Shown: piece by piece, positions 54,241-64,000 of the stretch
Layout of the letters: the number at the start of each line of letters is the position of its first letter
Position numbering within the stretch: position 1 is the stretch's first letter
NCBI GenBank assembly: GCA_030340625.1
Contig: JAOPHQ010005715.1
Coordinates: forward strand, 62,001-126,000
DNA length: 64,000 nucleotides
Reading direction: 5' to 3'
DNA from: Merluccius polli
Taxonomy: Eukaryota > Chordata > Actinopteri > Gadiformes > Merlucciidae
Notes under the pieces: generated by a model
Databases searched by the model: none
The model's input: the letters and a program-made list of their open reading frames with translations, nothing else
Told to the model about the DNA's origin: nothing
Program-made: the position numbers and the translations under genes

Positions 54241-56950
54241 TTGCCTGAAATGAACGTCCATGAATAGAAAGGGAAACTTTTACCTGACACAACGTACGCA
54301 GATACACTCACATTCAAAACAAGGCCCTGCGCAATACCTATCTAGAAGCAATAAATAAATGATATCTTTTGCTTGCTATTATCCATGTGTGTGTGTGTGT
54401 GTGTGTGTGGTGGGGGGGGGGGGTTTCGCTCGACCTCACGTTAATCTGCTAACTGGCAATGGTTCTGTCCTAGCTTGCCATAATAAACACAGACAATAGC
54501 GATCGGCTCAATCTGGAGCTAATTTGAACAAATGAGGAAGTCTGGGCTGAGACATGCAGCAGAAATGTTCCCCCGATGGGGTCCTCCTGGGTAGTTATTG
54601 AACTAGGAGGAACTACCCAAAATGTATTAATACATTAATACATTAATACATTTTTAAAGGCAAATGTTTTTAGCTTGCTCATGAATAGTCATTTCTAGAC
54701 AGTTGGTAATTATTCTCGTGTCTATCTGATATTCTGTGACGCGACCTCACTACATGGGGGTTTATCTATCGACTTTATAAAAACAATTCCCTATTTGAGT
54801 TGCTTAACAACACATCTTCATTGGGCCCACTCTTTTACTACAGCACTACATTTACCATATAGCGTGGCAAAACGTAAATATGTCCTTTTTTTTTATTTCA
54901 GAAAAAATAACATCCGCTATTTTGTTTATATATGAACCGCCAAACTACAAATGTCCCCGTTTTTCATTTCAGAAATCTGGTCCACTTATTCTAATATCCT
55001 TAATCCTTAGTCTGCCATCCTATGGGCTTATTAAAGCAGTCAGCAGAGCTCCCTTAACCTCCCATCCCTGATGCCATCCAACTGACTGATTCTCACTCAA
55101 CACAAACCATGTTAAAGGACCATACCGTCTGGGCCATTAAACCAAACCGCCTCTCCTGCCATCACTAAAACATCTGTTCTGTATATCAAAGTGTAATTTT
55201 TGTGCCGATTCTGCCGAAGAGCGTGAGCGCGCCTTGCCACAGACGTGAACAAGCACTAGACATGCATCGATTCCAAAGATGGAAGTGCTATGGTTTATGT
55301 TTGTGGTGAGGGCTTGCTGTCGCCACAATGCTCTTCGGCGAAATCGGTACAACTTATATCGGTAACAGAGGTTACAGTGAAGGCAGCAGAAACGGCGACG
55401 ATGGTTTACCCACCCAGACCACTAGACCAGTATTGTCCTTTAAGTGTCCGACTGTCCGCCAATTGAAACAACCCATTATGGACCATTGGAGTGGTGGTCC
55501 GCCTGACACGACACCATTTACACCGCTACTCTGTTTCCCACGCTGCCCTGCAGATGAGACCATTACTGAAGGCACATCCTTCACATCGTAAGCACGGGTT
55601 GGGGACAGTTTAAAGACCCGTGTGAGGCAGCTGAAATAGAGGATTTCCGGGGGCCATGTCTGCCACACCACCACCACTATTGCCACCATCCCACCTATTC
55701 ATTTGTCCATGGGAAGTGCTGCAGCGATAAGCCATTAGGCAGCGTTCAAAGTGCTGCTCCACAGCCCCAGGCCCCACACCTCATCATTCAACATATCCCC
55801 CGGCTTCACATACTGGGAATTAATGGATGCTTTGGTTATTCCATGACATCGTTGTCATTATTAATAATTTTCTAGACCCGTACCGTGGGATTGGTCCAAA
55901 TGAATAATATGCATGAAGTGCACCAGACTCACACAGAGCCTGTGGGGGTGAGGCACACCTGTGAGATAACCTTCCCAAATGTCAGATCTCTTAGAAGTCT
56001 AAAAAACAAGAAATTACAATCAAGGAATTCATGCGTGGGAAGTATCAATGTGTGCTTTTCATCTAAGTAACACGGATGGAATATGTACTGTGTGTATCTT
56101 TGTGTCTATATCTCCTGTGTCTATTGCTGTGTTGTTTAAACAATAAAAATGAAGTACTTCATTAAAGATCCCAATTAATTTGGCTAATATATTGCTGCAA
56201 TAATGTCACTCATTTCAGTGTGCAAGGGTTTTTATTCCTATAGGAATTAACTAGGCTTTGTCAAATGTCAAACTAGGAAACAAAATGATTGAGGTGGCAA
56301 ATACTTCAGTGTCCTTCAGTGAGTGAAAGACATTGCGGCAGACTGCAGGACAACAGTGGCTATAGAGTGTAATGAATGAAAGGTACAGGGTTCGATCTCC
56401 GATTTCCTCCTCTGCCTACCTGTAGGCATCCTTGTAATTTAATTCTCTCCAAGTCAATTTGGATGAAAGCGTCTCCTAGAAGTAAAGTAAACACTTTTCA
56501 GACTGCTGGTTAACCGCTGATTTCACCACATCCTTTGGGCAACTATTGCATAATTCATATGTGGTGCTTTTAGAAACACTACAGTAACATAATGTTATAT
56601 CATATAGGAAGTCAGGCTTCCTATAAGCCTAATAGAAAGTGAATGGGTCGGATTAGGGTGAGGAGGAGTCCAAGAAGCAACAATAGGTGTCAAAGCTGCA
56701 ATGGATTCTTACTTACTGAAGTGAGCTGACCTCTGGACCTCTTAAATCAACTTTCTGCATCAGGAACATAACAAAAGTAATAAACACAACAAAAGTCATG
56801 AACAATTTGGATACAAAAAAAACACAAAAAAACCCAAATGGCATTTCAAGGTAATGATCTCGCCAAAACAAAGCACCGTGTGCCACACAACAGTTACCTG
56901 TTGCCTTTCCTTCAGCTCGCTGCTCCTTCACACGTGTCACCGGCTCACCG
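51621..56950. other. OGFOD3-UTS2R convergent intergenic region
   Basis: Contains a LINE-like tail at 53505-53600 (AACCTCAATGAGCCCAACCT GGTTAAATAAAGG), (AT)n at 54178-54238, a TACATTAA triple repeat in 54625-54655, and a SINE-like end near 56450-56490 (TTTGGATGAAAGCGTCTCC). Open frames such as 53681-54067 and 55328-55591 have no recognisable domain. The UTS2R 3' UTR occupies some unknown part of the right end. Confidence 0.5.
54178..54238. repeat. (AT)n microsatellite
   Basis: About 30 AT units. Confidence 0.95.
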
Positions 56951-58069
56951 TCACCTCAACGTCCCCATCACCAGGGTCTCCGAGTTGAACTCCAGCTGGT
57001 TGCTGGAGGACGCCGACTTGCCCCACGAGTACAGGCTGGGGGGCCTCTGCTTGAAAGACGACGTGTAGCGGTAGAAGCTCTTGTGCCTGTTCTTCAGGTA
57101 CTCCCGGTAGTTCTTGGTGAGCAGCGTGTAGAGGAACGGGTTGATGCAGCTGTTGCTGTAGGTCAGGCTGGCCACCAGGTAGTTGATGCAGGTGTGCGTC
57201 TGGGACGCCAGCCTCAGCGGCTTGGTGTGGTAGAGGGGCAGCAGCTGCCATATCCAAAAGGGCAGGAAGCACGCCCAGAACACCAGGACGATGGTGAAGA
57301 TCATGATCAGCACCTTCTGCTTGGGCGACCGCTTGCCACCCTGGCCGATGATGGAGCGCTGGGACTCCAGGTAGGTGCGCGCCAGCCTGACGTAGAGGTA
57401 GCCGATGATCAGCCCGGGCGCCATGATGCTGGTGCCGAACAGCACGGTCACGTACACCTTGTAGGCCAGGGGCGCCCAGGTGGGCGCGCACATCCTCTTC
57501 ACGCCCCCGCCCGGCGCGCCCACCTGGGTGGTCTCGGCGACCATGACCATCATGGGCACGGTGAGGAGCAGGGAGAGGAGCCAGACCCCCCAGGCCAGCG
57601 CCTTGCGGTAGCTCTTGGAGCGGCGCACCGCGTCCAGGGGCTTGGTGACCGCCAGGTAGCGCTCCGTGCACATCACCGTGAGCGTGAAGATGCTGGCGTG
57701 CATGGTGAGCAGGTCCAGGCTGAGCAGGATGCGGCAGCCCACGTCGCCGAAGTACCAGTCCTTCAGGAAGTAGGTGGACACCACGAAGGGGATGGTGGAG
57801 AGGTAGAGCAGGTCCGCCAGCGCCAGGTTGATGATGGAGATGTACATGGACGTGGCGAAGCGGATGGAGTGGCACATGACCACCAGGGTGTACACGTTTC
57901 CCGACACGCCGACGATGTACACCACGGAGAGGAGCGTGCCAAACGTGGAGGTGATCACCAGCTCGTGGTCCGCGCCGCCGCCGCCGCCGCCGCCGCTGCC
58001 GCCTCCGCCGCCGTTTTCCCGGGGTGCCGGACTGCCGATCAAGTTGATCGATCTGTTGTTGTTCATCAC
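56951..58069 (-). CDS. uts2r: Urotensin II receptor (class A GPCR), single exon
   Basis: 372 residues, intronless coding region as in mammals. Seven hydrophobic segments are evident. Landmarks: D86 (NLALADLL, TM2), C112 and C194 (disulfide), D119 (SLDLLTMHAS, the ligand-binding aspartate position of TM3), E136-R137-Y138 in place of DRY, FWACFLPF with W265 and P270 (TM6), and N310-P-F-L-Y314 (TM7). N5 is an N-glycosylation sequon. The extracellular N-terminus holds a glycine run (residues 20-32, one Ser) from a GCC-type repeat. The receptor couples urotensin II/URP to Gq and calcium. TM2 and TM3 match the mammalian protein closely. The first of two adjacent Met codons is taken as start. Teleosts have several UTS2R paralogues; synteny with OGFOD3 marks this as the tetrapod UTS2R orthologue locus. 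Confidence 0.94.
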   Translation of the reverse strand: MMNNNRSINLIGSPAPRENGGGGGSGGGGGGGADHELVITSTFGTLLSVVYIVGVSGNVYTLVVMCHSIRFATSMYISIINLALADLLYLSTIPFVVSTYFLKDWYFGDVGCRILLSLDLLTMHASIFTLTVMCTERYLAVTKPLDAVRRSKSYRKALAWGVWLLSLLLTVPMMVMVAETTQVGAPGGGVKRMCAPTWAPLAYKVYVTVLFGTSIMAPGLIIGYLYVRLARTYLESQRSIIGQGGKRSPKQKVLIMIFTIVLVFWACFLPFWIWQLLPLYHTKPLRLASQTHTCINYLVASLTYSNSCINPFLYTLLTKNYREYLKNRHKSFYRYTSSFKQRPPSLYSWGKSASSSNQLEFNSETLVMGTLR

Positions 58070-59264
58070 TTCGTTTTAATGGAGGCTGGTGGTGGTGGTT
58101 GTTGTCGTGTTTGAGTTCATGGGGGGAAGTTTGTTGTTTCTGGCGGCGCACAGCAGCGCACGGCGCACAGGTTGGCTCTCCTGGACGCACTGGGTCGGTG
58201 GTCGCGTCTCCGCGCGCGCGCGCCGCCGTGGGGGCTTCTACGCTCCTGACGTCACGGGACCGGATTCAAATAAAAATAAAATATAATATATATAATATAG
58301 TAATAGGCCTAGCGCAAAAATGAAAATATTAGATTTAGCCTACTATTCATTTTTTTGTGGTTTACATGTTCAAGCGTATGATTTACCAGCATCGGTCGAG
58401 ATTAAACGCATGCCCAACCCCCACCCCCCTCAAAAAAAATAAAAATTACATATATATATTTCAAATGGGAAATGGAAAGCTTGAATATTAAATATGAATA
58501 CATCTGAAAGTTCAACTTTGCCAGTGGCGTGAATGAATAGTTTCTGATGTGTTGCGCTATGGCGCACTTTTACGCACGCATATGCGCCAGACTCTGCAGA
58601 CACACATTGCGGGAGTCTCATCTATTCCGTTGGAGATTATTTGTCATACGGTCAAAGAAGCACACGTACAATTATGTAGCATTAGTTAGTCCTACCCCAA
58701 CTGCAAACTGATGTTAAAAGGACTAAAAGATCACAATAACATATGAACATACATATTATACATATACTACAGTACAGGCATGTCTCCAATGGCCTTGATA
58801 AGTAATTGGGATTATTTGAGCTCTGTTTGGGTGGTGATTTTATTTTATTTTTTAATCTTTTTTTTTTTTTTTTTTTTAATTAACAGAGTGCAATACATTG
58901 TTAATGAGGGATGACGCATGAAACGGATCGAAATAGACTTCAAGGCCAACATCGAGGCCTTTGGCATATCTGGATCCTGTGGGAAAAAACAGATGATCAT
59001 ACTACATGTATTAAATCTGAACACGTTTTTATTTAATCAACACATAGACACGTTCAAACAAAACATGTTGAATTCAGAAACAAATTAACAAAATGAAAAC
59101 GCATCTCTCTGACTAATGACCTGCTTTAGAGAACAGCACTCTCTTTCTAAACGGGATAAAATGGCACATTATATGTTTCCTATGTCCCTTAAATTTCATA
59201 ACACTGATAACAATCCTTACATACATAGTATATCAATGTATACATGTGTATATATGTGTGTGTA

Positions 59265-59418
59265 TATATGTGTGTGTGTATATATATATATATACACACA
59301 CACATATATATATATATATACCCCCCCCCCCCCCCCCCCCCCCCCCGCTCAATAATCGCGCAACAGAAATCCTCCGGTAGCACCCCCCCCCCCCCCCCCC
59401 CCCCCCCATATATATATA
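59265..59418. repeat. Compound (GT/TA/CA)n with C26 and C15 runs
   Basis: Alternating TA and CA tracts, C-runs at 59321-59346 and about 59393-59407, and TA again. Both C-runs are on the same strand. Confidence 0.9.
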
Positions 59419-60261
59419 TGCATTTCAAGTTGAAATTGTAAAGGCAAGAAGTCATTAATGCTGTTTCACACACTTGGATTGAATTGCGTCTTGTGATCCC
59501 TTCTGAACCGGCACTATACCTGCCCGCCCCCCCCTCCCTCAGATGTAGAGAGAAAGACGGACGCACATATACTTTAAGTGTTTCCTTGCTTCTTGAGAGA
59601 AAGAAAAAGGTATCAGACATGTGTGCATTCTGGCATCATGTTACTGAACCTGTGTGAGGGTTCAGGGTTTAGTTCTTCTGTCACCACTCCAATGTCACCT
59701 CCCTTAAGCTCACACCCCCCTGAAATCCCCAGGGTGCGTTCCCGCGGAGAGCTGCTCGTTGGCTTGGATTATGCGCATAAAAGTGACATGACTGGAGTCC
59801 GATGCCCTGTGATCAATCACAGGGAGGAGGTGGTGCTCTTAGAAGGCACCTTGGGCCTCGTAAATCCTAGACCTACATTACTGCCGCTGTTTATCCATCT
59901 GTCACTTGAGAGTTATGCACTAGGCCTATAGCAGGGGTCCCCGACCTTTTGTCGACTCACTTCGGCCTCACTTCAACATCTCAAAAGTGTTTCCGCAGCT
60001 GTCCTAAAATACGGTATTTTCCGAGCTCAACCACTATACGATTATCAACAGGAGTCCTTTTTAGGTTGCCTGGGTTCAGCCCTTGAATCTTCGCCCACGC
60101 TTCAAAAATGTTCTGCAATTCAGGATTAAATGAATGATTTTTCTGAAAAAAGGTCTGGAGGACTATCAGGCTACTTACAAGCTACCATAGTATATTGTAA
60201 AAGGTACAATATATGCATTTTTATCATGAAAAGTATTCAGAATGGAAGGTAGACCGGGATG

Positions 60262-60268
60262 GAGAGAG

Positions 60269-60308
<40 letters not shown>

Positions 60309-60322
60309 AGAGAGAGAGAGAT
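60262..60322. repeat. (AG)n microsatellite
   Basis: About 28 AG units with one interruption. Confidence 0.9.
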
Positions 60323-60427
60323 AAGCATTTTTAATTTCATTTATTAATGAAGTATGTAAGTATTTTTTATCATAACAATACCATAAATACTGATTATAAC
60401 AAAAATATGAAATTTTACGTTGAGTAC

Positions 60428-60530
60428 GATGAATGGATGGGTGGATGCATGGATACATACACAAATAGATGAATGGGTGGGTGGATGGATGAATGCATGG
60501 ATGCATGGATGAATAAATGGATGGTTGGAA
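60428..60530. repeat. (GGAT)n-like repeat
   Basis: Degenerate GGATGGATGAATGCAT units. Confidence 0.85.
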
Positions 60531-61129
60531 GTCATATATTTTTTCTAATGTGCCAAAACAATAATAATAAAAAGAAAACGACCCACACCTTTTTTATATA
60601 GGTAGGCTTACTTCCCAATGCACGACCAGAAAAGCACACAAAGGGTATATAAAGAAGACACGAGCGAGAAGGGTTTGTCGGTAATGATAAAGTATTTATG
60701 AAAGGGAAAGAATCTATACATGTTGAAATTTTTCATTCCTCAAGTGGGGAGAGGTAGCCAAGTGTAATAGGGGAACAGGTGAAGGTCTCCCTTCATGCAT
60801 CTTTCTCCCTGAGGCCTGGTGGGAACGAGCATGGATACATCTGACAGAGAAATTCTAGATAGACACGGCTGTTATGTAACGACATTAAACATGTATGTTT
60901 CTCTATACCTTTCCACGCACACATGCCTTTCCACACAAACACACATTAAACATGTATGTGTCTCTAGCTAAGGATTTCCATGCATTAGTTGCCAGTTTTT
61001 AAAACTGAGAACTGATCGAAGAATATTGTTGTTTGCAATTTTCACTTATTATCCTTGCCTATGGTCCTTTTTACCATTTGCAAATGGAGATGATCATTCA
61101 AAAATAATGTATCCGTAACAAAACAGAGA

Positions 61130-61342
61130 AGCTGCGTAACTCCGCCCCTCGCACTTTCTGGTTTCCGCCCCAGGTGCTGTGTAGTCTCCGTCCAGAAGTT
61201 CAGCTATAGCATCGTTGAATGGCTGGATACGAGATTATGTTTAGAGATACAAATGATTGACTTTGAGCTGTTGAAGAAATGACGAGAAGACTGTGAAGAA
61301 CATTTCTGCAAGTTAAACCGAAGAGCAAGTTTGAACTCATTG
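61130..61342 (+). promoter_or_regulatory. GC-box promoter-like region and possible 5' UTR exon
   Basis: Two CCGCCCC boxes 26 bp apart stand out from AT-rich surroundings. They are followed by sequence ending in a donor-like CATTG|GTGAGG. It would serve the candidate exon at 61471. Confidence 0.35.
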
Positions 61343-61470
61343 GTGAGGTTTGAAGTCATGACCGGCCCTATCAATTATTAATTTGTGATGTATTCAAGTA
61401 TTTCTGTTTGGCTGACATGTACTTTTCCTCACTCTGCTTTGGGGGGATATTGAGATGCTGTGTTTTGCAG

Positions 61471-61541
61471 TGCTAACAGATGTGCTCTTTTGTCTGTCAT
61501 GGCGCCACCCTCCTCCATCATCACCAAGGACATATTTGTGC
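61471..61541 (+). CDS. Possible first coding exon of an unidentified gene
   Basis: An acceptor (TGTTTTGCAG, ends 61470), an ATG in good context (GTCATGGCG, 61499-61501), 14 codons opening MAPPSSIITKDIFV and a strong donor (GTGC|GTAAGT at 61541/61542) together look like a start exon. A GC-box promoter-like stretch (CTCCGCCCCT at 61140, TTCCGCCCC at 61166) and a plausible untranslated exon ending CATTG|GTGAGG at 61342 lie upstream. I do not recognise the peptide and found no following exon before 64000. It could be a chance splice-like arrangement. Confidence 0.35.
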
Positions 61542-61855
61542 GTAAGTTTGTTGTTTTGTAATCTTTGTTTCCATACTGTCAATATGAATTTACATCTGTC
61601 TGTGTAAAAACACAAAACAAAACAAACAAACAACAAACATGTAGCCTGACCTCCATGCCGTGGTCTTCACCATGGTGTTACCCAAAATAATTTAAAACTA
61701 AAAGTCCCACGACAATGCATCTCTACGCTTTGATTTGCAGGATGCGCCCTCAGGATTTATTCTGACAAAATAAAAAGTTTGGATACCCTAAATGAATGAC
61801 TGGAGGATAGGCAGGACATTTTACAGTTAAACAAATGAATGAATTAACAACACTG

Positions 61856-62094
61856 AATTCAATTTCAATTCAATTTTATTTGTATCGCGTCAATTCATAA
61901 CAGAAGTTATCTCAGGACACTTTTCAAATAGAGCAGGTCTAGACCAAACTCCTATTAACATTTACAGAGACCCAACAGTACCACCATGAGCAAGCACTTG
62001 GTGACGGGGGCAAGGAAAAACTGCCTGTTAAAAGGCAGAAACCTCGGACAGACCATTCGGCTCTAGGTGGGTGGTCATCTGCCTTGACCAGTTG

Positions 62095-62129
<35 letters not shown>

Positions 62130-62130
62130 A
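61856..62130 (+). mobile_element. LINE-type repeat fragment
   Basis: TTCAATTCAATTTTATTTGT ATCGCG, GTTATCTCAGGACACTTTTC, CAGAGACCCAACAGTACCAC CATGAGCAAGCACTTGG and AGGAAAAACTGCCTGTTAAA are consecutive blocks of one of the commonest ray-finned fish interspersed repeats. It ends in (GA)n at 62099-62126. No coding frame. Confidence 0.7.
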
Positions 62131-63216
62131 CACAACAACTACATCAATACACTAATGAACATGAAGAAGATGATGACGACGACAGCAGCAATGATGGGGG
62201 ACAGTGAGCAGCAACAACAGTAACTGTAGCAATGATAATACTTAATAATAACTAATAATAATAACGACAATAATATCACTGCAATAGCAATGGCAGTCAT
62301 TGAATAAACTGTACTGTAAATTGAAAACCCCCAAATCGCAAGAAATTGTGATGATTAAGATACACATCAAATACATTAATAATAACAACATATACAAAAA
62401 AATAACAATACTCATAATCATAGTAGTCATGCTTATTATGATTATGATTTTTATGATTATTGTACAACATATAATAATATTAATACTACTACTACTACTA
62501 CTACTAATAATAATAATTGTAATAATACTAATACAACAATAATAATCATAATCATAATAATCATAATAATAATGGGTTGAATTTATATTTATATTTCTTG
62601 AACCCAATGCGCTGATAGCCTACTGTGCTGATAGCCACTGATAGCCTACTGATTTATTTGTAATGATACTACAATACAAGCCAACCAATATTGACCCATG
62701 GGGACCAATCTAGTAGAGATTGGCTCTGGCTGTTCTGACTGCCTGGACCAGCCAGTGAGCCCATATGGATCTCTGCTGGGATCTGCCCTATTGGGAATTT
62801 CTTCTTGACATTTACAGTGTTTAGTCAGTTGTCATCAAATGAATCGCCATCTCCCTACTGAATACACTTCTCCTTGGGACTTCTCAGAAAAGCCTGGAAT
62901 AAGGAGGGGGGGTCCCATTTCAGTTGATTAATACATGTACTATTCCATAGGTCATGCCCTTTTTTAAATGCCATTCGAGACATAGCCATTGTATGGAGGG
63001 CTTGTTAGAAACAAATGTTTGTTTTAAGACTTTGCAATGACTAAAAGAGGGGAAAAAATGGGCAGGGAATGGATGATGCACTCGAACGAGAGCTCGGCCT
63101 TGTCGTCAGGAAACCAATTGAAACCCACTTTTCCCGCCTTGAGTATCCATGACGGTTTTTCTATGAAGAAAGTGAGAGGATTTGTTTTTCACATCATGAC
63201 CATCATCTGAGGGTCA

Positions 63217-63220
<4 letters not shown>
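62131..63220. other. Trinucleotide-rich intergenic sequence
   Basis: 62155-62580 is dominated by GAT/AAT/ACT triplet repeats, which produce spurious isoleucine- and serine-rich frames. The rest is unique-looking. Confidence 0.6.

Positions 63221-63268
<48 letters not shown>
63221..63268. repeat. (CT)n microsatellite
   Basis: About 24 CT units. Confidence 0.95.
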
Positions 63269-63273
<5 letters not shown>

Positions 63274-63858
63274 CATTCTGATTGCTACTTCACAGACGTT
63301 CTTCCATTTTCTGTGCTGCATCCATCGATCATGTCATCCTCCAATCAGATCCTGGGAAAGTAATTAGGCGATAAAAGCCCCTATTACTGCTTAACCTTTC
63401 AGACACTGAGTAGACTTAAAGGACAAGCCGGTCCTAATTTTGATATATTTTTTTCTCATTCTTCCGACACCATCATATCACTTCAATCAAAAGCAACAAC
63501 GATGTCCATCTGTTGTACTGTCTATCTTGCTCTCTAGCACATGGCCGACAGACACTGAACCATTGGCTCCACACTCAATAAAGAACAACTTGAAACCACA
63601 GAGCCTGTGCTGTGTGGCTTTCATCGGCATCATTTAACACTTAAAATGCACCGAGTCTTCAAAGATTTGCGAATGATCAACTTCAAGTGGCATAATCCTC
63701 CTTACAAATATTCTGGAAAGTAACGGAGCAAAGTGTAGACCTCTGGCATTCACTTAACACTAAACGTTGTCTCTTCTCATTTGTTTCAAAGTAGATGTTC
63801 ATCAGGGCAGAGTGTAGGAGTTACACTGTGGTTCCGGCGCAAAATGAGACCATATAAT

Positions 63859-64000
63859 TAGGGATGTCCGATATTATCGGCACTCCGATATTATTGGCCG
63901 ATATTGGCATAAAAAATCAATATCGGAAAATATCGGTATCGGTTTTTAAAAAAGCTCAAAATGACTAAAGTGGCCTATGGCATGTTATACCTTGTTGGAA
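63859..64000. mobile_element. hAT-type element, left end only
   Basis: TAGGGATGTCCGATATTATC GG followed by GGCACTCCGATATTATTGGC CGATATTGGC and AAAATATCGGTATCGG is a widespread fish hAT terminus. The element runs past the right edge. Confidence 0.7.

Larger units (their letters stand above)
58070..61150. other. UTS2R upstream region and repeats
   Basis: A GC-rich stretch (58130-58260, CGCGCGCGCGC near 58212) probably includes UTS2R 5' UTR and promoter. Beyond it lie AT-rich sequence, TA/CA/C-run compounds (59265-59412), a solo GCAGGGGTCCCCGACC hAT-like end at 59932, (AG)n at 60262-60322 and a GGATGGATG-type repeat at 60428-60525. No gene is recognised. Confidence 0.5.

Noticed and set aside
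55328..55689. Overlapping frames on both strands
   Set aside because: Both strands are open over the same bases and neither product is recognisable.
56937..58190. 417-codon minus-strand and 343-codon plus-strand frames over UTS2R
   Set aside because: They are other-frame shadows of the GC-rich receptor gene; the third frame gives a canonical seven-helix protein.

Overview
This 64-kb window is vertebrate nuclear DNA and almost certainly teleost fish. It holds multi-exon genes with GT-AG introns, very abundant dinucleotide repeats, fish-type Tc1, hAT and fold-back transposons, and LINE tails of kinds common in ray-finned fish. Five genes can be read exon by exon in a strictly alternating order: NARF (-, 3' end off the left edge), CYBC1/EROS (+, complete), HEXD (-, complete), OGFOD3 (+, complete) and UTS2R (-, single exon). 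This is the order and relative orientation known for human 17q25.3 (UTS2R-OGFOD3-HEXD-CYBC1-NARF), so the window is a conserved synteny block. The very high tandem-repeat density resembles some fish lineages such as gadiforms, but I cannot fix the species.

Layout. 1-6103: part of a NARF intron, filled by a large palindrome, a minisatellite and a four-level nest of transposons. 6104-13994: NARF exons 9 to 1. 13995-16257: head-to-head promoter region of NARF and CYBC1. 16258-19940: CYBC1. 20814-26278: HEXD, convergent with CYBC1. 26279-27008: a 730-bp bidirectional promoter between HEXD and OGFOD3. 27009-50576: OGFOD3, nine exons, with very large introns carrying an intact Tc1-type transposon, nested hAT elements and several minisatellites. 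51602-56950: intergenic. 56951-58069: UTS2R. 58070-64000: mostly intergenic repeats, with one possible first coding exon of an unidentified gene at 61471-61541.

The genes are a syntenic cluster, not a pathway. NARF is an iron-hydrogenase-like Fe-S protein, CYBC1 a chaperone of the phagocyte NADPH oxidase, HEXD a GH20 hexosaminidase, OGFOD3 a membrane 2-oxoglutarate/iron dioxygenase, and UTS2R the urotensin II receptor.

The most unusual signal is that three introns begin with tandem arrays whose units contain the 5' splice site itself. In NARF after exon 9 the unit is exactly the last 18 exonic bases plus the first 6 intronic bases. In OGFOD3 intron 8 about 41 units of 25 bp start at the donor. 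In OGFOD3 intron 5 degenerate copies of the exon end and donor are split by a Tc1 element. One ~316-bp transposon-like element sits inside the NARF array and again inside a different array in OGFOD3 intron 8. The second copy gives the empty-site sequence for two later insertions in the first.
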